Below are positions 13,899 through 56,785 of a DNA stretch of 64,000 bases, in pieces. Each line of letters begins with the position of its first letter. Within the stretch, counting starts at the first letter, position 1. A model generated the notes under the pieces. The model was not told the DNA's origin, searched no databases, and saw nothing but the letters and a program-made list of their open reading frames with translations. The translations under genes and the position numbers were made by a program. Source of the stretch: Pogonophryne albipinna (Eukaryota; Chordata; Actinopteri; Perciformes; Artedidraconidae); assembly GCA_028583405.1 (NCBI GenBank), contig CM053264.1, positions 11,571,287-11,635,286 of the forward strand. Direction: 5' to 3'.

Positions 13899-13906
13899 GC
13901 CATTTT
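13899..13906 (-). promoter_or_regulatory. YY1-like site at the tubgcp3 5' end
   Basis: The minus strand reads CAAAATGGCG here, about 80 nt before the tubgcp3 ATG. It matches the AAnATGGCG core of YY1, which often lies at the start site of TATA-less housekeeping promoters, in the same orientation as transcription. A second ATGGCG-like core lies 25 bp away (13928-13933, on the plus strand). Confidence 0.4.
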
Positions 13907-14119
13907 GACAAGTGGAGTGAAGCCAGCATGGCGCAGGAAGAACAGGAGCGACAGTAGGGCAACGTTTCCTTCAAAATAAGAGCATGGAACACCTGTTGCA
14001 TGACTTTCAGAATTGGGAGGGATGAAACACTCTTTAATGGTCACACATGCAGAGCTAACAGCACACACAGTGAAATGTATTCTCTGCTTTGTTTTAACCT
14101 ATTGTTTTAACCCATCCTA

Positions 14120-14300
14120 GTACCAGGAGTCTAGTACTAGGAGCAGTGGGCAGCTATTGTACAGCGCCCGGGGAGCAATGGGGGGAAGGGGGATGTCCGG
14201 TGCCTTGCTCAAGGGCACCACGGCAGGGCAGGAGGTGAACTGGGACCTCTCCAAGTACAGTCCCAGCCCCTACTGACTGAGCCACTGCCGGACCTGACAG
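14120..14300. repeat. Teleost interspersed repeat fragment, unclassified
   Basis: The block includes GCCTTGCTCAAGGGCACC, GGAGGTGAACTGGGACCTCT and ACTGAGCCACTGCC. I recognise this segment order as a common dispersed fish sequence, but I cannot name its class from sequence alone. No target duplication was identified. Confidence 0.45.
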
Positions 14301-14447
14301 GTAGTATGAATGAATAAGGCTAACATTATCAAGTGAAACTGGAATTACGTTATACTTAAGTCATAATGTATAGTGCAGTACCAGGTGTGTGAGTCAAGCA
14401 TTTACAGCTAAATTATTGGATAACATCAATGTTGTTAATCTGATTTC

Positions 14448-14637
14448 TTGCCTCAGTGGATAGTGTGCTGGACTTCAAATCATGGGGTAGCAAGTTCGAG
14501 TCCCACTGCAGTCAGCATGTCGTTGTGTCCCTGAGACACTTCACCCCAAATTGCTCCTGTGGACATTGTCCACAGTATTGAGTATGTAATTCGCTTTGGA
14601 TAAAAGCTTCTAACAAGTGACATGTAATGTGATGTAA
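14448..14637 (+). repeat. tRNA-derived SINE, V-SINE-like core, copy 1
   Basis: A box-A-like stretch (TGCCTCAGTGGATAGTG) and a box-B-like stretch (AAGTTCGAGTCCCAC) form a tRNA-like head. They are followed by a conserved core (CAGCATGTCGTTGTGTCCCT, GACACTTCACCCCAA) and the tail CTTTGGATAAAAGCTTCTAA. The same core and tail recur in the copy at 19911-20094. The order fits fish V-SINEs. It is not a functional tRNA, because the head does not complete a cloverleaf. Confidence 0.7.
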
Positions 14638-15377
14638 AGAGAAACAGTGATTATTATCTATAATTATTAATGTAAAAATAGCCACTGAAGTTAATAAGAC
14701 AACATATATAAGAAAGAAATGAAGACAGTCTTATTATTACATCTGAAAATGTATTCAAAGATGTGTAGTCTTGAGTTTGACTTGTAGGGCTTTTATTTTG
14801 AAGGTCACAACCGGATATGGTGGTTGTCATTGTGGTGACTGTGACGCTGGTGTTTCAACAGAACCCGCCGAAAAGCGTCTCCAGGAAACAGAGGATGGAC
14901 CAATGAATGAAAACAAACAAAGAAACTACACTTGTAGTTCTGACCCTTCTGACCTCAGCTAAAAACACTTAGCATAAACTGATGATTTAAAAATCACTTA
15001 TATTTTCTTTTCACTACTAAAGTTTATATAATACCTCTGGAAATAAGGACAGTTCAAACTCTGCTAATTTTCTGTAGTGAAGAATTGAAGTTCATACCAA
15101 ATGAGGCCAAATGTATTAAAACAAATAATTAAGATATATATATTTAAAATGGCTTAATTTGGAGTAATGTTATAGCCTTTGTTTTAATTTATTTTATTCA
15201 TACATTATGTTTATCAATAGTTTCGTTCTGTTTATCTCGTCTTTTTAATCAAGATGATAGTTTAAAAATGTTAGTAATGTAGAAAAAAAGTGCATTATAT
15301 GTTATTCTTTATCATTTCAGCACCGTCTGGATGGACAGCACCACTGGGGAGTCCGAATCTCGATAACACCCCATAAA

Positions 15378-15379
<2 letters not shown>

Positions 15380-15462
<83 letters not shown>
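15380..15462. repeat. (CA)n microsatellite upstream of atp11a
   Basis: A near-perfect CA tract of about 83 bp, roughly 550 bp before the atp11a start codon. Confidence 0.95.
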
Positions 15463-15465
<3 letters not shown>

Positions 15466-15623
15466 CCATGATTTGCAATATCATTCATTGCATTTTCCTC
15501 AATTTAATTAACTGAAGTTATTCCTAATGTTGTCTTTGGTGTAACATTACGCCCTCCAAACAAACAAATCAGTAGCCTAATTAACTGAAACCTCCAATCA
15601 ATTACGCACCGAAAACACTAGAG

Positions 15624-15634
15624 TGCGCATGCGC
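15624..15634. promoter_or_regulatory. NRF1-like palindromic site in the atp11a promoter region
   Basis: TGCGCATGCGC is a full match to the palindromic NRF1 consensus (YGCGCAYGCGCR core). It lies about 390 bp before the atp11a ATG. NRF1 sites are enriched near CpG-type, TATA-less start sites. A CRE-like GTGACGTAG follows at about 15668-15676. Both are motif matches only. Confidence 0.45.
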
Positions 15635-15859
15635 TCACCTCCACGCTCAGCCACCACCTGGCTGCTCGTGACGTAGATGAGAGAAAAGCTCCTTTGGTCT
15701 GAGACAAGAAGCTTACTAGTACTCACACAGAGGGGGAGAGAGGAAGAGCAGCCCACCTGTGTGTTTCTGCATGAACTGTCTTTGACAACACACACACGCT
15801 CCTCATGTTACTAGTAAAGCCTGTTAAGTCCCTATAGGTGAGTTCAGGTTTGCATTTGT

Positions 15860-15962
15860 TTGGAGCAGCTTTGTCGGGACCGAGCCTTCTTCTTCTATTA
15901 TTCAGGAAGAAGAGAAGGGAGGAAAAGTCATGGACAAAACCGGAGAATTAAAAAGAAGTTAG
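15860..15962 (+). promoter_or_regulatory. Upstream ORFs in the atp11a leader
   Basis: An ATG at 15860 opens a frame that runs past the atp11a start in another frame (154 nt apart), so it would overlap the main start codon. A second ATG at 15930 gives a complete 10-codon uORF ending TAG at 15960-15962, in frame with but upstream of the main start. Whether either is transcribed depends on the start site, which the sequence does not fix. Confidence 0.35.
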
Positions 15963-16013
15963 CGTATATAGTAAAGTCACCTTTTGTAAACAAGGAAGAA
16001 GCAGAGGAACAGG

Positions 16014-47284
<31,271 letters not shown>

Positions 47285-47808
47285 TTTATTTGCGCCTCAC
47301 TATTCTTATTCTCTCATATTAGATACAATTGCATCTATTTGTGGAACTGAACAAAGGAGTAGTTTAATAAATCGGTCCACTGGAGTTACTCAAAAGTAAC
47401 TAACTTATTTATGTGACTGGAGTCAAATACCTGGCTGTGATGCTAACCGCAGGTATCTGTAGTCCATCTGTAAGGGAATACAATGAAAGTGACCTTCACA
47501 AATGCTCAGCCAAGTATGCAGCAAAGCATTATGGGACGGCCCCTAAAGGACTCACTTGCCGCCACATTTTGCAAAGGGCTCAGCGTATCGATGTCACAAC
47601 ACACACATTTCTTACGTCACTGGAAATATGTGCTCTGGCCCTTTAAGTCTGCCTGCCTTTGCTAGCTGGCAGCTGAAGTGTACTTCGTTTAAAGGACTTA
47701 TATGACTTAAATAATTGTGATTGTGCTGCTGCTGCTGAAGCCGGCTTGAGCTTTCTCTGACCAAACCTTTTCTTTTTCTTCACTCCCACCATCTCTGCCT
47801 CTTTTCAG

Positions 47809-47860
47809 GACTAACTGGTGTTGCCTGTGTGCAAACATGTTATCCCGAAACACTCCCTAG
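47809..47860 (+). CDS. atp11a: Candidate further 3' exon of atp11a
   Basis: A very strong pyrimidine tract and acceptor (CTCTTTTCAG, ending 47808) precede a 52-nt frame ending TAG at 47858-47860. If exon 47021 is cut at the weak donor after 47139, the phases fit. The protein then ends RTNWCCLCANMLSRNTP, 1168 aa in all. The donor is poor, so this rests mainly on the acceptor quality and the phase fit. Confidence 0.35.
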
Positions 47861-50066
47861 GACTCTCTACAACATTGTAAGAAAGAGTGTAGTGGAGCGG
47901 TAAAGCCCAAGTGTTGGATATATGGATCTGAGTGTGTCTTATTTTTCTAATTCATCCTTATTTTTGGAAATAAGACCTACTTTAGCTGCACATCCAACAC
48001 TTGAGCTTTCACCTGTAGGTAGACTAGATTCATTTGTGGATCAGGTGTGTGTGTACTGATAGCTAGCAGTGTTTTAGTGTGTGTTGCATTAATCTCTGCA
48101 GAATCCCCTATTGTCTTATTGTCTTTAAAGCACTTTACCTGTAGACCTTCTTCATGTATGTAATATGCTATATACAGAGACTGATCTAAGTTGTAGAAAT
48201 GGCTATACTGTATGTTAGCTTCCCCCGCTGCTTTAAATGCCTTAATGTCACTTTGTAAATACCACATGACCTTTTACCAAAGACGATATCCTTTAGAAGC
48301 ACATTTGGGGTCCATGTCAGTGGTCAAGATTTGAGAGCTATTTAACTTGTGTTAAAGTACCTTTTAAAAAGGATCAAATGTGCGTGTCCTTGTTGAGATA
48401 ATCACAACACGAAAAAAAGGATTTTATCAAGTGCCCTAAAATACTTGATGCCTTAAATTGAAATGCAGTTTTTCTGAGATTCGCTGATTTGTTGATAGGA
48501 GACGGTAAGCTAAGCTTAGCATGAAGCCTGGAAGCAACTCTGTTTAAAGTGAGACATCAGACCCATTCATTAAGTATTCTCATCTTACAGCATCAAATAG
48601 CTCAGTGTTGATGCTCCTAAAGGCCTTATGATGGTGTTAAAGTATAATATCCATCTTAAAAAAGGCCTTTTCAGATCTGTCTCACACTTACCTGCCTGTC
48701 TTTGTAGCTGTCTCTCTTCCAGTCTTTCTCATTCTCCCTGAGGTGAAGTGACGCTGAAGTGGAAGTTTTCCTACCTCTGTGAGCGCCGCCTCCATCCGTC
48801 TGATCATCATCCTCCTCTCCACCATCCGTCCATGCATCTATCAATGTGAGACAGTGTAGAAATCATGCTTTCTTTATTGGAATAATACGAACCAAAGCCT
48901 TGTCGCTGCTCCAGATACCTTTAGCTGCTTTACTGTAGGTGCCTCATGGTAGTTTCTCTGTTTCTGCTGAACTGTCTTAGCTGGCATTAAGGTTCATTTA
49001 GGACTCATAACAAGCGATCGGGCGTACAAAATCACCGCTGATGATAGGCGTGTGGATGCATGACTGCGAGAATGGATAAGTGAGGGAAAAAGGTGAATGT
49101 AAACACAGATTTACAGAGGTTACTGTCCAATACGACTTATTCAGAACAAACGCAGCACTGAAGTAACACAAGAGATACATGGTGAATGTTCAGTACTTCT
49201 TGCACCAAAATATCTGTTTTTTATGGTTTGTATTCCAAATGTTTTATACATATCCAGGAGGGCACCTGTCTCTGAGAGGTTCTTTTTGTTGTTTTCTATT
49301 ATGTGTAATGTTTAAAATTCCCCTGTACCTCGTTAAAAGTGGTGGTCACACACTGGAAAGATATTAATGTTACAAAGTGACATTTGGTCGACATGTTTCC
49401 TTACAAAAATCGATATTTATGTAAAACAGTCATTCAAATGGTTTATTTCACTGTCAGATTATTTGATAAATGTGACCTAATTTGCATATCTAATTTGTCC
49501 CTTTTAACCAAATACAAAAGCACACACGTAATCTTCCCAAGAGATAGTCAGGTACTTCCTGTATCTCCAATAGTTGTTAAAAACTGTTGAATCCAAATGA
49601 ATGAATGACAAAACTATACCCACATTTACTTAAATGCAATTTGTATATATGTTAGATTATGTTTTTTTACATCCTGAGTACAGTATTTGATGTGTGTCCT
49701 ATTTATTTAGAGGAGTATTGGAACAACACTGGAGATGTATGTATGCTTTAAAAAAGAGATGTCTGTGTTAGCTCAGATACACCCGCACTGAATCTCTGAT
49801 GATTGACACTTTGCTGTAGAAAAAAAGCCATTGATTATGGATTTCATGTACAGATCGCTCGTGTCCTAACTCTTTCAACTAGACCTGAACTGACAGCCTT
49901 CGAACAGAATGTTATTTCCTCTTTTACGATGTATTATATTTCTCATAACCATCAATATCTATAAAGCACTGTATGCTCAGATACAGTATATATAATATAC
50001 ATGTAGTTGTGTTAATTGATGTACAGTTTTGGGGTCTTTTTATATACAGTTTTTAACAGAGTCATA

Positions 50067-50520
50067 TCAAGATTTACTGGTGGATTTTTTGCCAACCTTT
50101 CTGTAGCTTTCAATGGCAATCAACTGTACATTTGCTTGGAAATAAAAGCCAGAAGTGGAAGAATAAAAACCTGAAATAATGTGATTTCTTTCCTTCTGCA
50201 CTTCATGCATCAGCCACAGGGATGCAGTAGAGTATTTCAAATGTGTTGCACCTTTCTGAGGCCTTTTTAAATAAATACAAAAAGCAGTTTTGGGATTGAA
50301 TGTGTTCTCTAAAGTGGCTCCAGGGCTGCTGTCTGCGCCATATGAGGACGTCAACAAGATTATGATGGAGGTTTCTGGATCGATTGGATTTTCGTCATCC
50401 TTTTCACTTCTCGTCTGCGCTGATCTCCTCGTCTTCTCCTCCTCCTCGCTGGCAGCCGTGAGACCTGAAAGTGTGTCTGACAAGGATGGAGAAATATCTA
50501 GGGCAACACTGTCAGAGGTG
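50067..50520 (-). other. Open frame of unknown status, tail-to-tail with atp11a
   Basis: On the minus strand an acceptor-like TTTCCCAG is followed by an open frame of about 150 codons. It has an acidic/basic segment (AASEEEEKTRRSAQTRSEKD) and ends at 50067, overlapping the atp11a 3' end. No domain is recognised, no upstream minus-strand exons were found, and the opposite strand is also open. Either the last exon of an unidentified gene or chance; I lean to chance. Confidence 0.2.
50141..50167 (+). terminator. atp11a: atp11a polyadenylation signals
   Basis: Two AATAAA hexamers (50141-50146 and 50162-50167) are followed by a T-rich stretch (GATTTCTTTCCTTCTGC) at the expected distance. They are the best candidates for the transcript end. 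Confidence 0.6.
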
Positions 50521-52430
50521 AAATCTGGGAAAGCAGAAGAAATGTTTTAAAAGTGACCTATTTTACCTCCCAAACCTGTTTTCTGTAGCTTAATTGCAAT
50601 GACTCATTGAACCATTTTTCAAAGCAAGAGCAGAACGACCTGAGTCTTAATGTTTTACCTGCTGTTTCATCAAATGCCACTAAAAACTGAACTATAAATA
50701 TGCAATGTATTTACCTTTAATTTAACCGTATTAACTTAGCATAGAATCTAGAGAGGTGGGAGGTGAAATTCAAGGTGTAACCAAGTACTTAACAACCTCT
50801 TTTTGTTAAGATATTTGTGAGGGCTGTAACCAGATATGTTGGATGAATTCAAACTCCCAATCATATGAACATACTCAACACATGGAAGACCCTATAGGGA
50901 CAGAAATGGGACTGGCAAACAAATCAAAGACACCAAATACATATCAGTTTATTTTCCATCATGTTGAGACTTATCTAACCCTGCGATAAGCAACAGGTGA
51001 CTCCTAGAAATACAAGATTCAAAAGTAATCCTTTAAAGGCCCAACATCGTCTTCCGTTGCGAGATGAGGGTGGAAGAAAAAATGAAGGTGCAAAAATCTG
51101 TTTTTTAGGTAATATACGTGATTTCATCTGAGCTGTTTTATTATATAATGGCATTGCATCTCATTACCAATCAAATCTCACCTGCAATCATGGTGACACC
51201 TGTAGTAACAACAGAGTGTGTGTTTTCCCAGCAGTAGGTCTTACACTCAGACTATAGACTTAAATCGTTAGACCTAAGACCCACACACACACACACACAC
51301 ACACACTGTACTTGTCTGTAATGTCAGCGTGTGTCTCTTTTCACAGCATTAAACGGAGGGGGGTGATGGAGGCGTCCACACGTGAAATCTACGAATTAGC
51401 TGTGAAATTGCTGTTATTTGCCACCAATTGTTTATGACTCAGTTCACATTGTTGTTCATGTTTTTGTGAGCTTCTCTTTTGTCCGTACAAAGGACTGTCT
51501 CATTATCATGGTCCGGCTTTTAAAGGGTGATATATCTAGGATATATGCACAGGTAGTTCTGACTGTATTTGATAGTGTTTAGTCACACAATCTTGTAAAA
51601 ATGTAAGATATATTTGAATATGCTATGTTTTAGAGCCAATATATCGGCCTTGTCTTCTTCTCTCCACCTCTATCTTCTCTAAATGAGGGAAATTGTGCAG
51701 AAACTTTACTCCATCTGCCCTCCAGCACTCTTCATTGTCACTGTCATCATTGTCTTGACACACAATAGAATCAAATTCAACTCAATACAAGACAATCTGA
51801 GCCTTAAGGACTTCTAGTTAGCTGAAAGCTTAAGGGCTGTCGGCGTCACCTGGAGTATGAACATTACACTGTGTGCACACACATTGTCTGCTCAAGGCCA
51901 ATGCTCAATTCTCTATCTAATGTGATGGATCAGAGGATTTCATAGCTTTACAACTGTAAATACTAGACATATGTTATCTTATGTAACACTGTAGAAATCT
52001 AAAGACATATAACAGTATATGCTGTACCATTTAGTTCCCAGAACTGTCTATTTAATTTATGATAATGAAACTAATAACAATAATGCAAACCTTTTTGTTG
52101 TTGTGTAAAAACACTTCTACAATGTGTATCCTAGGTTTATTCTTTTACTAGTAGGTTGCTCTAATATAGGGTATTATAACTTAATCTGTATACAGCATTT
52201 AAAATGCTGTATTCTATCATATGAATTAATATACATTTGATATATATAGGCCTATTTACAGTTCATGTTTAATTTATGTTATTGTTAATGTATTTGCAAT
52301 ATCGTCTTAACATGCTGAGTGAAAATGGGTGAAACAGCGCCCCCTGGTCTTTATATAGTAGATGTGGTCAGATAGAGTATTGCAGCCTTAATGACGCGCA
52401 CCTGAGGAAAGTGTGCCAGGTGTTTCTCAT
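50521..52430. other. Intergenic region, nothing firm
   Basis: AT-rich single-copy-looking sequence with one short CA tract (about 51283-51306). No exon, RNA gene or clear transposon end was seen. Confidence 0.5.
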
Positions 52431-52439
52431 CAGCCCTTG

Positions 52440-53475
52440 ATTAGTTTTAGTAAAAACATCTCAATCAGAGGCGCCTCTGTAAGACACTACACTGCGATCA
52501 GCAACGTCGCTGGAAAACAAAGTAAGAAGTAAATTACCTAGACTTTCCCACTCTTTCTATGCTGTAATAACATAACAACGGTATTTAAATGAAACAGCTG
52601 TTAGCTTTCAGGTACAGTTAAGTCAGCTGGTGTTCCATTGTCGCTAGGTAACGCTGGAAGCTAACGTGCTAATGACGGTTAAAGAGGAAAAATACTTCTG
52701 TAAACAAACATATGAATGTTGTATGCGAACAATATATTTGTATTTTAATGCTTTAAATCCTGCACAACCCTTTGACAGAGACCACCGCAGAACGCCACAG
52801 GAGGTCTTTCCTACTATGCAATAGCATTATCATCATAACAAACACTTTCTACTTTCTATCATGTGCAATATTAATAACAATGTGCAATATTAACTTGCAC
52901 AAATTACGTATTTGCCCCTTTACATTATTAACACGCTGCTCGTCACTGCACAGTTTTTTTACATTCATTATTTGACCGTCTATGTTTCCTGTAGTTGTTT
53001 AATTTGTTAAATGCACTGTTAGTATACAGTCTAATTATTATAATTCTTATTTTTATTATTTTACTGCTGTGTCTATTGTATCTTATAATTTCCATAATAT
53101 TAAAGTCCTATCTTATCTTGTATCTGCTCCAAACTTTTAAACCTTCACTATTTAACTGTACTCAGTTTCTGACACATTTGTGTAAATATTGTCTTTATTT
53201 ATTTTTACAATAGTCTTTATAAGAGTTTTTAAGATATCTTTTATAATAGTACTATTTGTTGCTCCTTCTTTTTTATACAAACACACCGTATTCTTCTTCT
53301 GCGTCTTTGTACGTGCCATTTACACCAAAGAAACGTCCTCAGATTCCTTGGTAATAAAACCCATTCTGCTTCTGAAACAACAGGACCGTCAGAGAGGAGC
53401 AAGACATCAGTCAAGAACAAAATGACGTCAAAGCAGCTGGACATCCCCATGAATAAAGGAGAACCGACTTCTAAT
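52440..53475 (+). CDS. 5' exons of an unidentified downstream gene
   Basis: A possible leader exon ends at 52521 (AACAAA|GTAAGAAG). A second exon (53394-53475) starts after AACAACAG and carries an ATG at 53422 with 18 codons, MTSKQLDIPMNKGEPTSN, then the donor GTGAGT. No further exon could be joined in the window, which implies a long first coding intron. By synteny with tetrapods the next plus-strand gene would be mcf2l, but this peptide does not match any MCF2L start I can recall, so no symbol is given. Confidence 0.35.
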
Positions 53476-53510
53476 GTGAGTCAAATACACTTTCTTTGTC
53501 TTTTTATTAC

Positions 53511-53746
53511 TTAAAGGTGGTTTGAGAAACCGGCTCGAGATACACTTGTTGTTATATTCCATGGAATGCTCTTAACATCCCGATAGCGATGAATATCTGA
53601 AGTGCTTTGACAAAAAATCCATAAAAAGTGTCATCTGTGGAAGCTGTGGTGCTGTAAAAAGCACGACCAATCATCTGAGCCGGCCCGGCTAAAGTAACTG
53701 GATGGCCTCGAGCTGGTTTCTCCAAAATTACCTACCCCACCTTTAA
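53511..53746. mobile_element. MITE with TTAA flanks (piggyBac-like), 236 bp
   Basis: The ends are TTAAAGGTGG and CCACCTTTAA. Inward, GAGAAACCGGCTCGAG (left) matches the complement of CTCGAGCTGGTTTCTC (right), with the left arm shorter by about 11 nt. The TTAA at each end suggests piggyBac-type TTAA targeting; TA-flanked families are the alternative. It lies 36 bp beyond the donor of the candidate coding exon at 53394-53475. Confidence 0.65.
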
Positions 53747-53974
53747 TGTTTGTAACACCTTGTTGTCTTTCTCTTGTACTTTACGTGTATGCTCACAACT
53801 GTAGAATGTGTATTGTTGTACTTAGATAAACGTGCACAAGTCATGTGTTTGCGTGCATGGATACTTCTCAGTATTCATGTATGTACCTGTATCAAAGTAT
53901 ACGCTTTGTAGTACTGTATATAACGTTTTGAAAGGCATGTATCTGTGATATGTGCATTATAATGTAGCTGGCCC

Positions 53975-54105
53975 CGGTGTGGTCCCAATGTGGTCCCGTT
54001 GTGGCCCCGATGTGGTCTCGGTGTGGCCCCAGTGTGGTCCAGGTGTGGTCCCGGTGTGGTCCTGGTGTGGTCCCGGTGTGGCCCCAGTGTGGTCCCAGAG
54101 CTTTA
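53975..54105. repeat. 12-bp-based GGTGTGGTCCC minisatellite
   Basis: About eleven degenerate copies of a 12-mer (GTGTGGTCCCGG / GTGTGGCCCCAG variants). The WSRCGP-type translations through it are repeat artefacts. Confidence 0.85.
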
Positions 54106-55294
54106 AAGGGGCCTCAGCCGTCCCTAAACAGAGGTTTGTTGTTGGTGTCTCGCATCCCACTGCTGACAGTCTCCTCTTACAAGTGCAGAAACAAAGTAAT
54201 CTGATTAATGTGTATCCTCTTCTCTCTGCTGAGTGGAGGCCAAGTGCCTGTGGCAGAGAGCTGACGTTTTCCTGCTGTTCTTCCAAACAGCGCTGTTAGA
54301 GATAAACTCATTAGCATGTTTTCATAAGCAGTGATTTAGACACTGAATTATATTTTGTTTTTGTTTTTAAACTACCATAGAAACTGTCTCCTCTGACTCT
54401 TCCTTTTTCTGATGAAACCTCTACTCATTAATATCTGCAAATACTAACATTTGACAAAAATTAGAGCAGAAATTAACACAGATTACAACGTGTGTACTAG
54501 TATGCAGTTATACAAGGGAAATTATAGTTTAAATCAACTGCTTTAAAGTTGATGCATCAGTATCACTAATGTTATTCGTGCAGGTCATAAAGAAGCAAAT
54601 ACTTATCAGCCATGTTACTCTTTCTTATTTCCAATTGTCTCTCTTTGTTCATATCCTCAGTAGCCAATGACCTGTGCTGGTTAAAACTGATACCGTTTAT
54701 ACAGTCTTATGCCTGTACACACCTAAGACCTTGGTGATTTGTCGGCAGAGGGTTCAAATAAGTTGTTTCCACATGCTTGGATAATATTTTAATTCACCAG
54801 TTAAATCCAGTTGTTGAATTTCACCTGAAGCTCTGCATATCTCTAGAAAACCCAGTTAAGAACATTTGTGTTGCTGTGTTTCCGCTTCACTGTCATTTAA
54901 ATGTGTTCAGATGTTTCACCATTTGACAATGAGCTAGAATGCTTCTCCTGTCACAGTGTCTTTTCTTCAATTTCACACAAACTGCAGACACAGAAAAACA
55001 TCATTCAGTTTGTGTGAAATGCTTTCCCTGGTGTTTTTTCTAAATGTAAAACAGCATTTAAAAAAATATTTGACAAGAGAGCTGCAGAAACTAAAGAGAA
55101 AACACTTGTGATCGTACTTCCTAAAGTGCCCGTTTTTTGGACACACTGTACCTTTTTCTTTTCTATAATATTCTGTTCTCATGGCCAGGTTGTGAATAAG
55201 AGGCAGGGTCCGGTCTAATTAGCGAGTGAAATTCATTCCCTGTCTTCACTTCTTTCAGCAAGGGGCTTTTTGGTTTTCTATGGGAACGAGGAGT

Positions 55295-55326
<32 letters not shown>

Positions 55327-55914
55327 CACAGAGGGAGATCCCCTTTCCCCCCAGGGTTATATCATTACATGGATAATTAGGCCAGGTCAACCAGAGAAAG
55401 AAGAAAGCAATTCCAATGAATTCAAGAGCAGCTCTGTCTGAATCATACTGGTTTAGAAAAATGTATATTGTGCACCCAGACGCACACACACACACGCACA
55501 CACACAGAATAAATGAAAGGGATGAGTCTCTTTCTGATTGGTCTCTCTCAATGTCACTTTCCAAAATCTCTTCAAAAAGAAAACCTCCACTTTAGATATG
55601 ACAAAGAACATCCTGTCAGCATGATGCATCTTCTGCATCTGGATGTGCAGGCTGGACACTTCATGGCAGCTCCAGTGGGTCCAGCTCTCAGGAAACTATA
55701 TGTAGTGTCCTGAACAGAAAACTCCTGAAGAGCCAGAAGCACCTATGCTGTTCTTCAGGCGGCTCGTCCTTGTTCATCCATGATGTGTATTCATCTGTCT
55801 GTTAAGGTTTGAATGAACTGATTCATCATTTAGTCTATTACATGTGAGATGAGTGTGAGAAATGCCCATCGAATCAAATGGCCTGTGTTTACATACAGGT
55901 TGAGGCAAGACATA

Positions 55915-56785
55915 ATCAATCAATCAATCAATGTTTATTTATATAGCCCAATATCACAAATGTTATATTTGTCTCAGTGGACAAAGTTTGTACAGAATAT
56001 CAGTATGACAATACGACACCCTCTGTCCTTAGACCCTCACATCGTACAAGGAAACACTTCCAGAGAAAACCCACAGTTTAAGGGAACATGTGAGAAACCT
56101 CAGGGAGAGCAACAGAGGAGGGATCCCTCTCCCAGGACGGACAGACGTGCAATAGATGCCGTGTGTAAATTGAAAAGATAATACATTTGCAACATAGGTA
56201 GTCCAAATGTTTGGAAATGCATGTGTGTATATTAGGAAGATGAATCCACAAGGATATCCATCCAGGACCTATGATCCAGGACCACAGCCACGACTCAAGA
56301 TCCAGGGCTCGCGATGCAGGACACAGGACCGCAGGATCATCCATGACTCCGGATCCCAGCGTATATAGACACCAAAAGAAAGAGATTTGGGGAAGCTGGG
56401 TTAATGGGAACATGAGAGTACACAGGTATAGACAGAGAGAAGGAAGAAGTAAGATGTCTCCCGACAAACTAAGCCTTTATCAGCAAAACTAGGGGCTGAA
56501 TCTAATCAGCCCTAACTATAAGCTTTATCAAAAAGGAAGGTCTTAAGCGCACTCTTAAAAACGGATAGGGTGTCTGCCGCCCGAACACAAACTGGAAGCT
56601 GATTCCACAAATGTGGAGCTTGATAAGAAAAGGCTCTGGCTCCCATTGTACTTTTAGAGACTCTAGGAACAACCAACAACCCTGCATTCTTGGAACGCAA
56701 TGCCCTAGTAGGACAGTAGGGTATAATGAGTTCTATAATCCTTCCCTTTGAGATGCTGGAACCAACACAGTTTTTAATTAAGTTT
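55915..56785 (-). mobile_element. Non-LTR retrotransposon (LINE) 3' fragment
   Basis: On the minus strand a frame from about 56780 to 56512 carries the C-terminal end typical of LINE ORF2 proteins: LIIPYCPTRALRSKNAG, LLVVPRVSKSTMGARAFSY and APHLWNQLPVCVRAADTLSV, ending LKTFLFDKAYS and stop. A 3' UTR of about 600 bp follows and ends in ATTGATTGATTG tandem units at about 55917-55935, as in CR1/L2-type and related LINEs. The reverse-transcriptase core and 5' part are missing, the usual 5' truncation. Clade not assigned. Confidence 0.75.

Larger units (their letters stand above)
13821..16013. promoter_or_regulatory. Head-to-head intergenic region of tubgcp3 and atp11a
   Basis: These 2.2 kb separate the two divergent start codons. 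The region holds a YY1-like motif near tubgcp3, an NRF1-like palindrome near atp11a, two interspersed repeats (about 14120-14300 and 14448-14637), a CA microsatellite (15380-15462) and the atp11a 5' leader with upstream ORFs. No TATA box stands at a convincing distance from either start, consistent with TATA-less promoters. The repeats in the middle argue for two separate promoters rather than one compact bidirectional one. Confidence 0.5.
47285..50185 (+). other. atp11a: Probable atp11a 3' UTR
   Basis: AT-rich non-coding sequence from the long-isoform stop to a pair of polyadenylation signals. No credible exon apart from the candidate at 47809-47860. A 2.9-kb 3' UTR is in keeping with long vertebrate P4-ATPase transcripts. 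Confidence 0.55.

Noticed and set aside
14448..14530. Possible tRNA gene
   Set aside because: A- and B-box-like motifs are present, but the cloverleaf cannot be completed and the same core recurs at 19911; it is a SINE head.
52325..52345. CTCF-like GCGCCCCCTGGTCT
   Set aside because: Only 12 of 14 core positions fit; the two terminal G positions are missing.
53952..54299. 115-codon WSRCGP-type frame
   Set aside because: Driven by the 12-bp GGTGTGGTCCC minisatellite.
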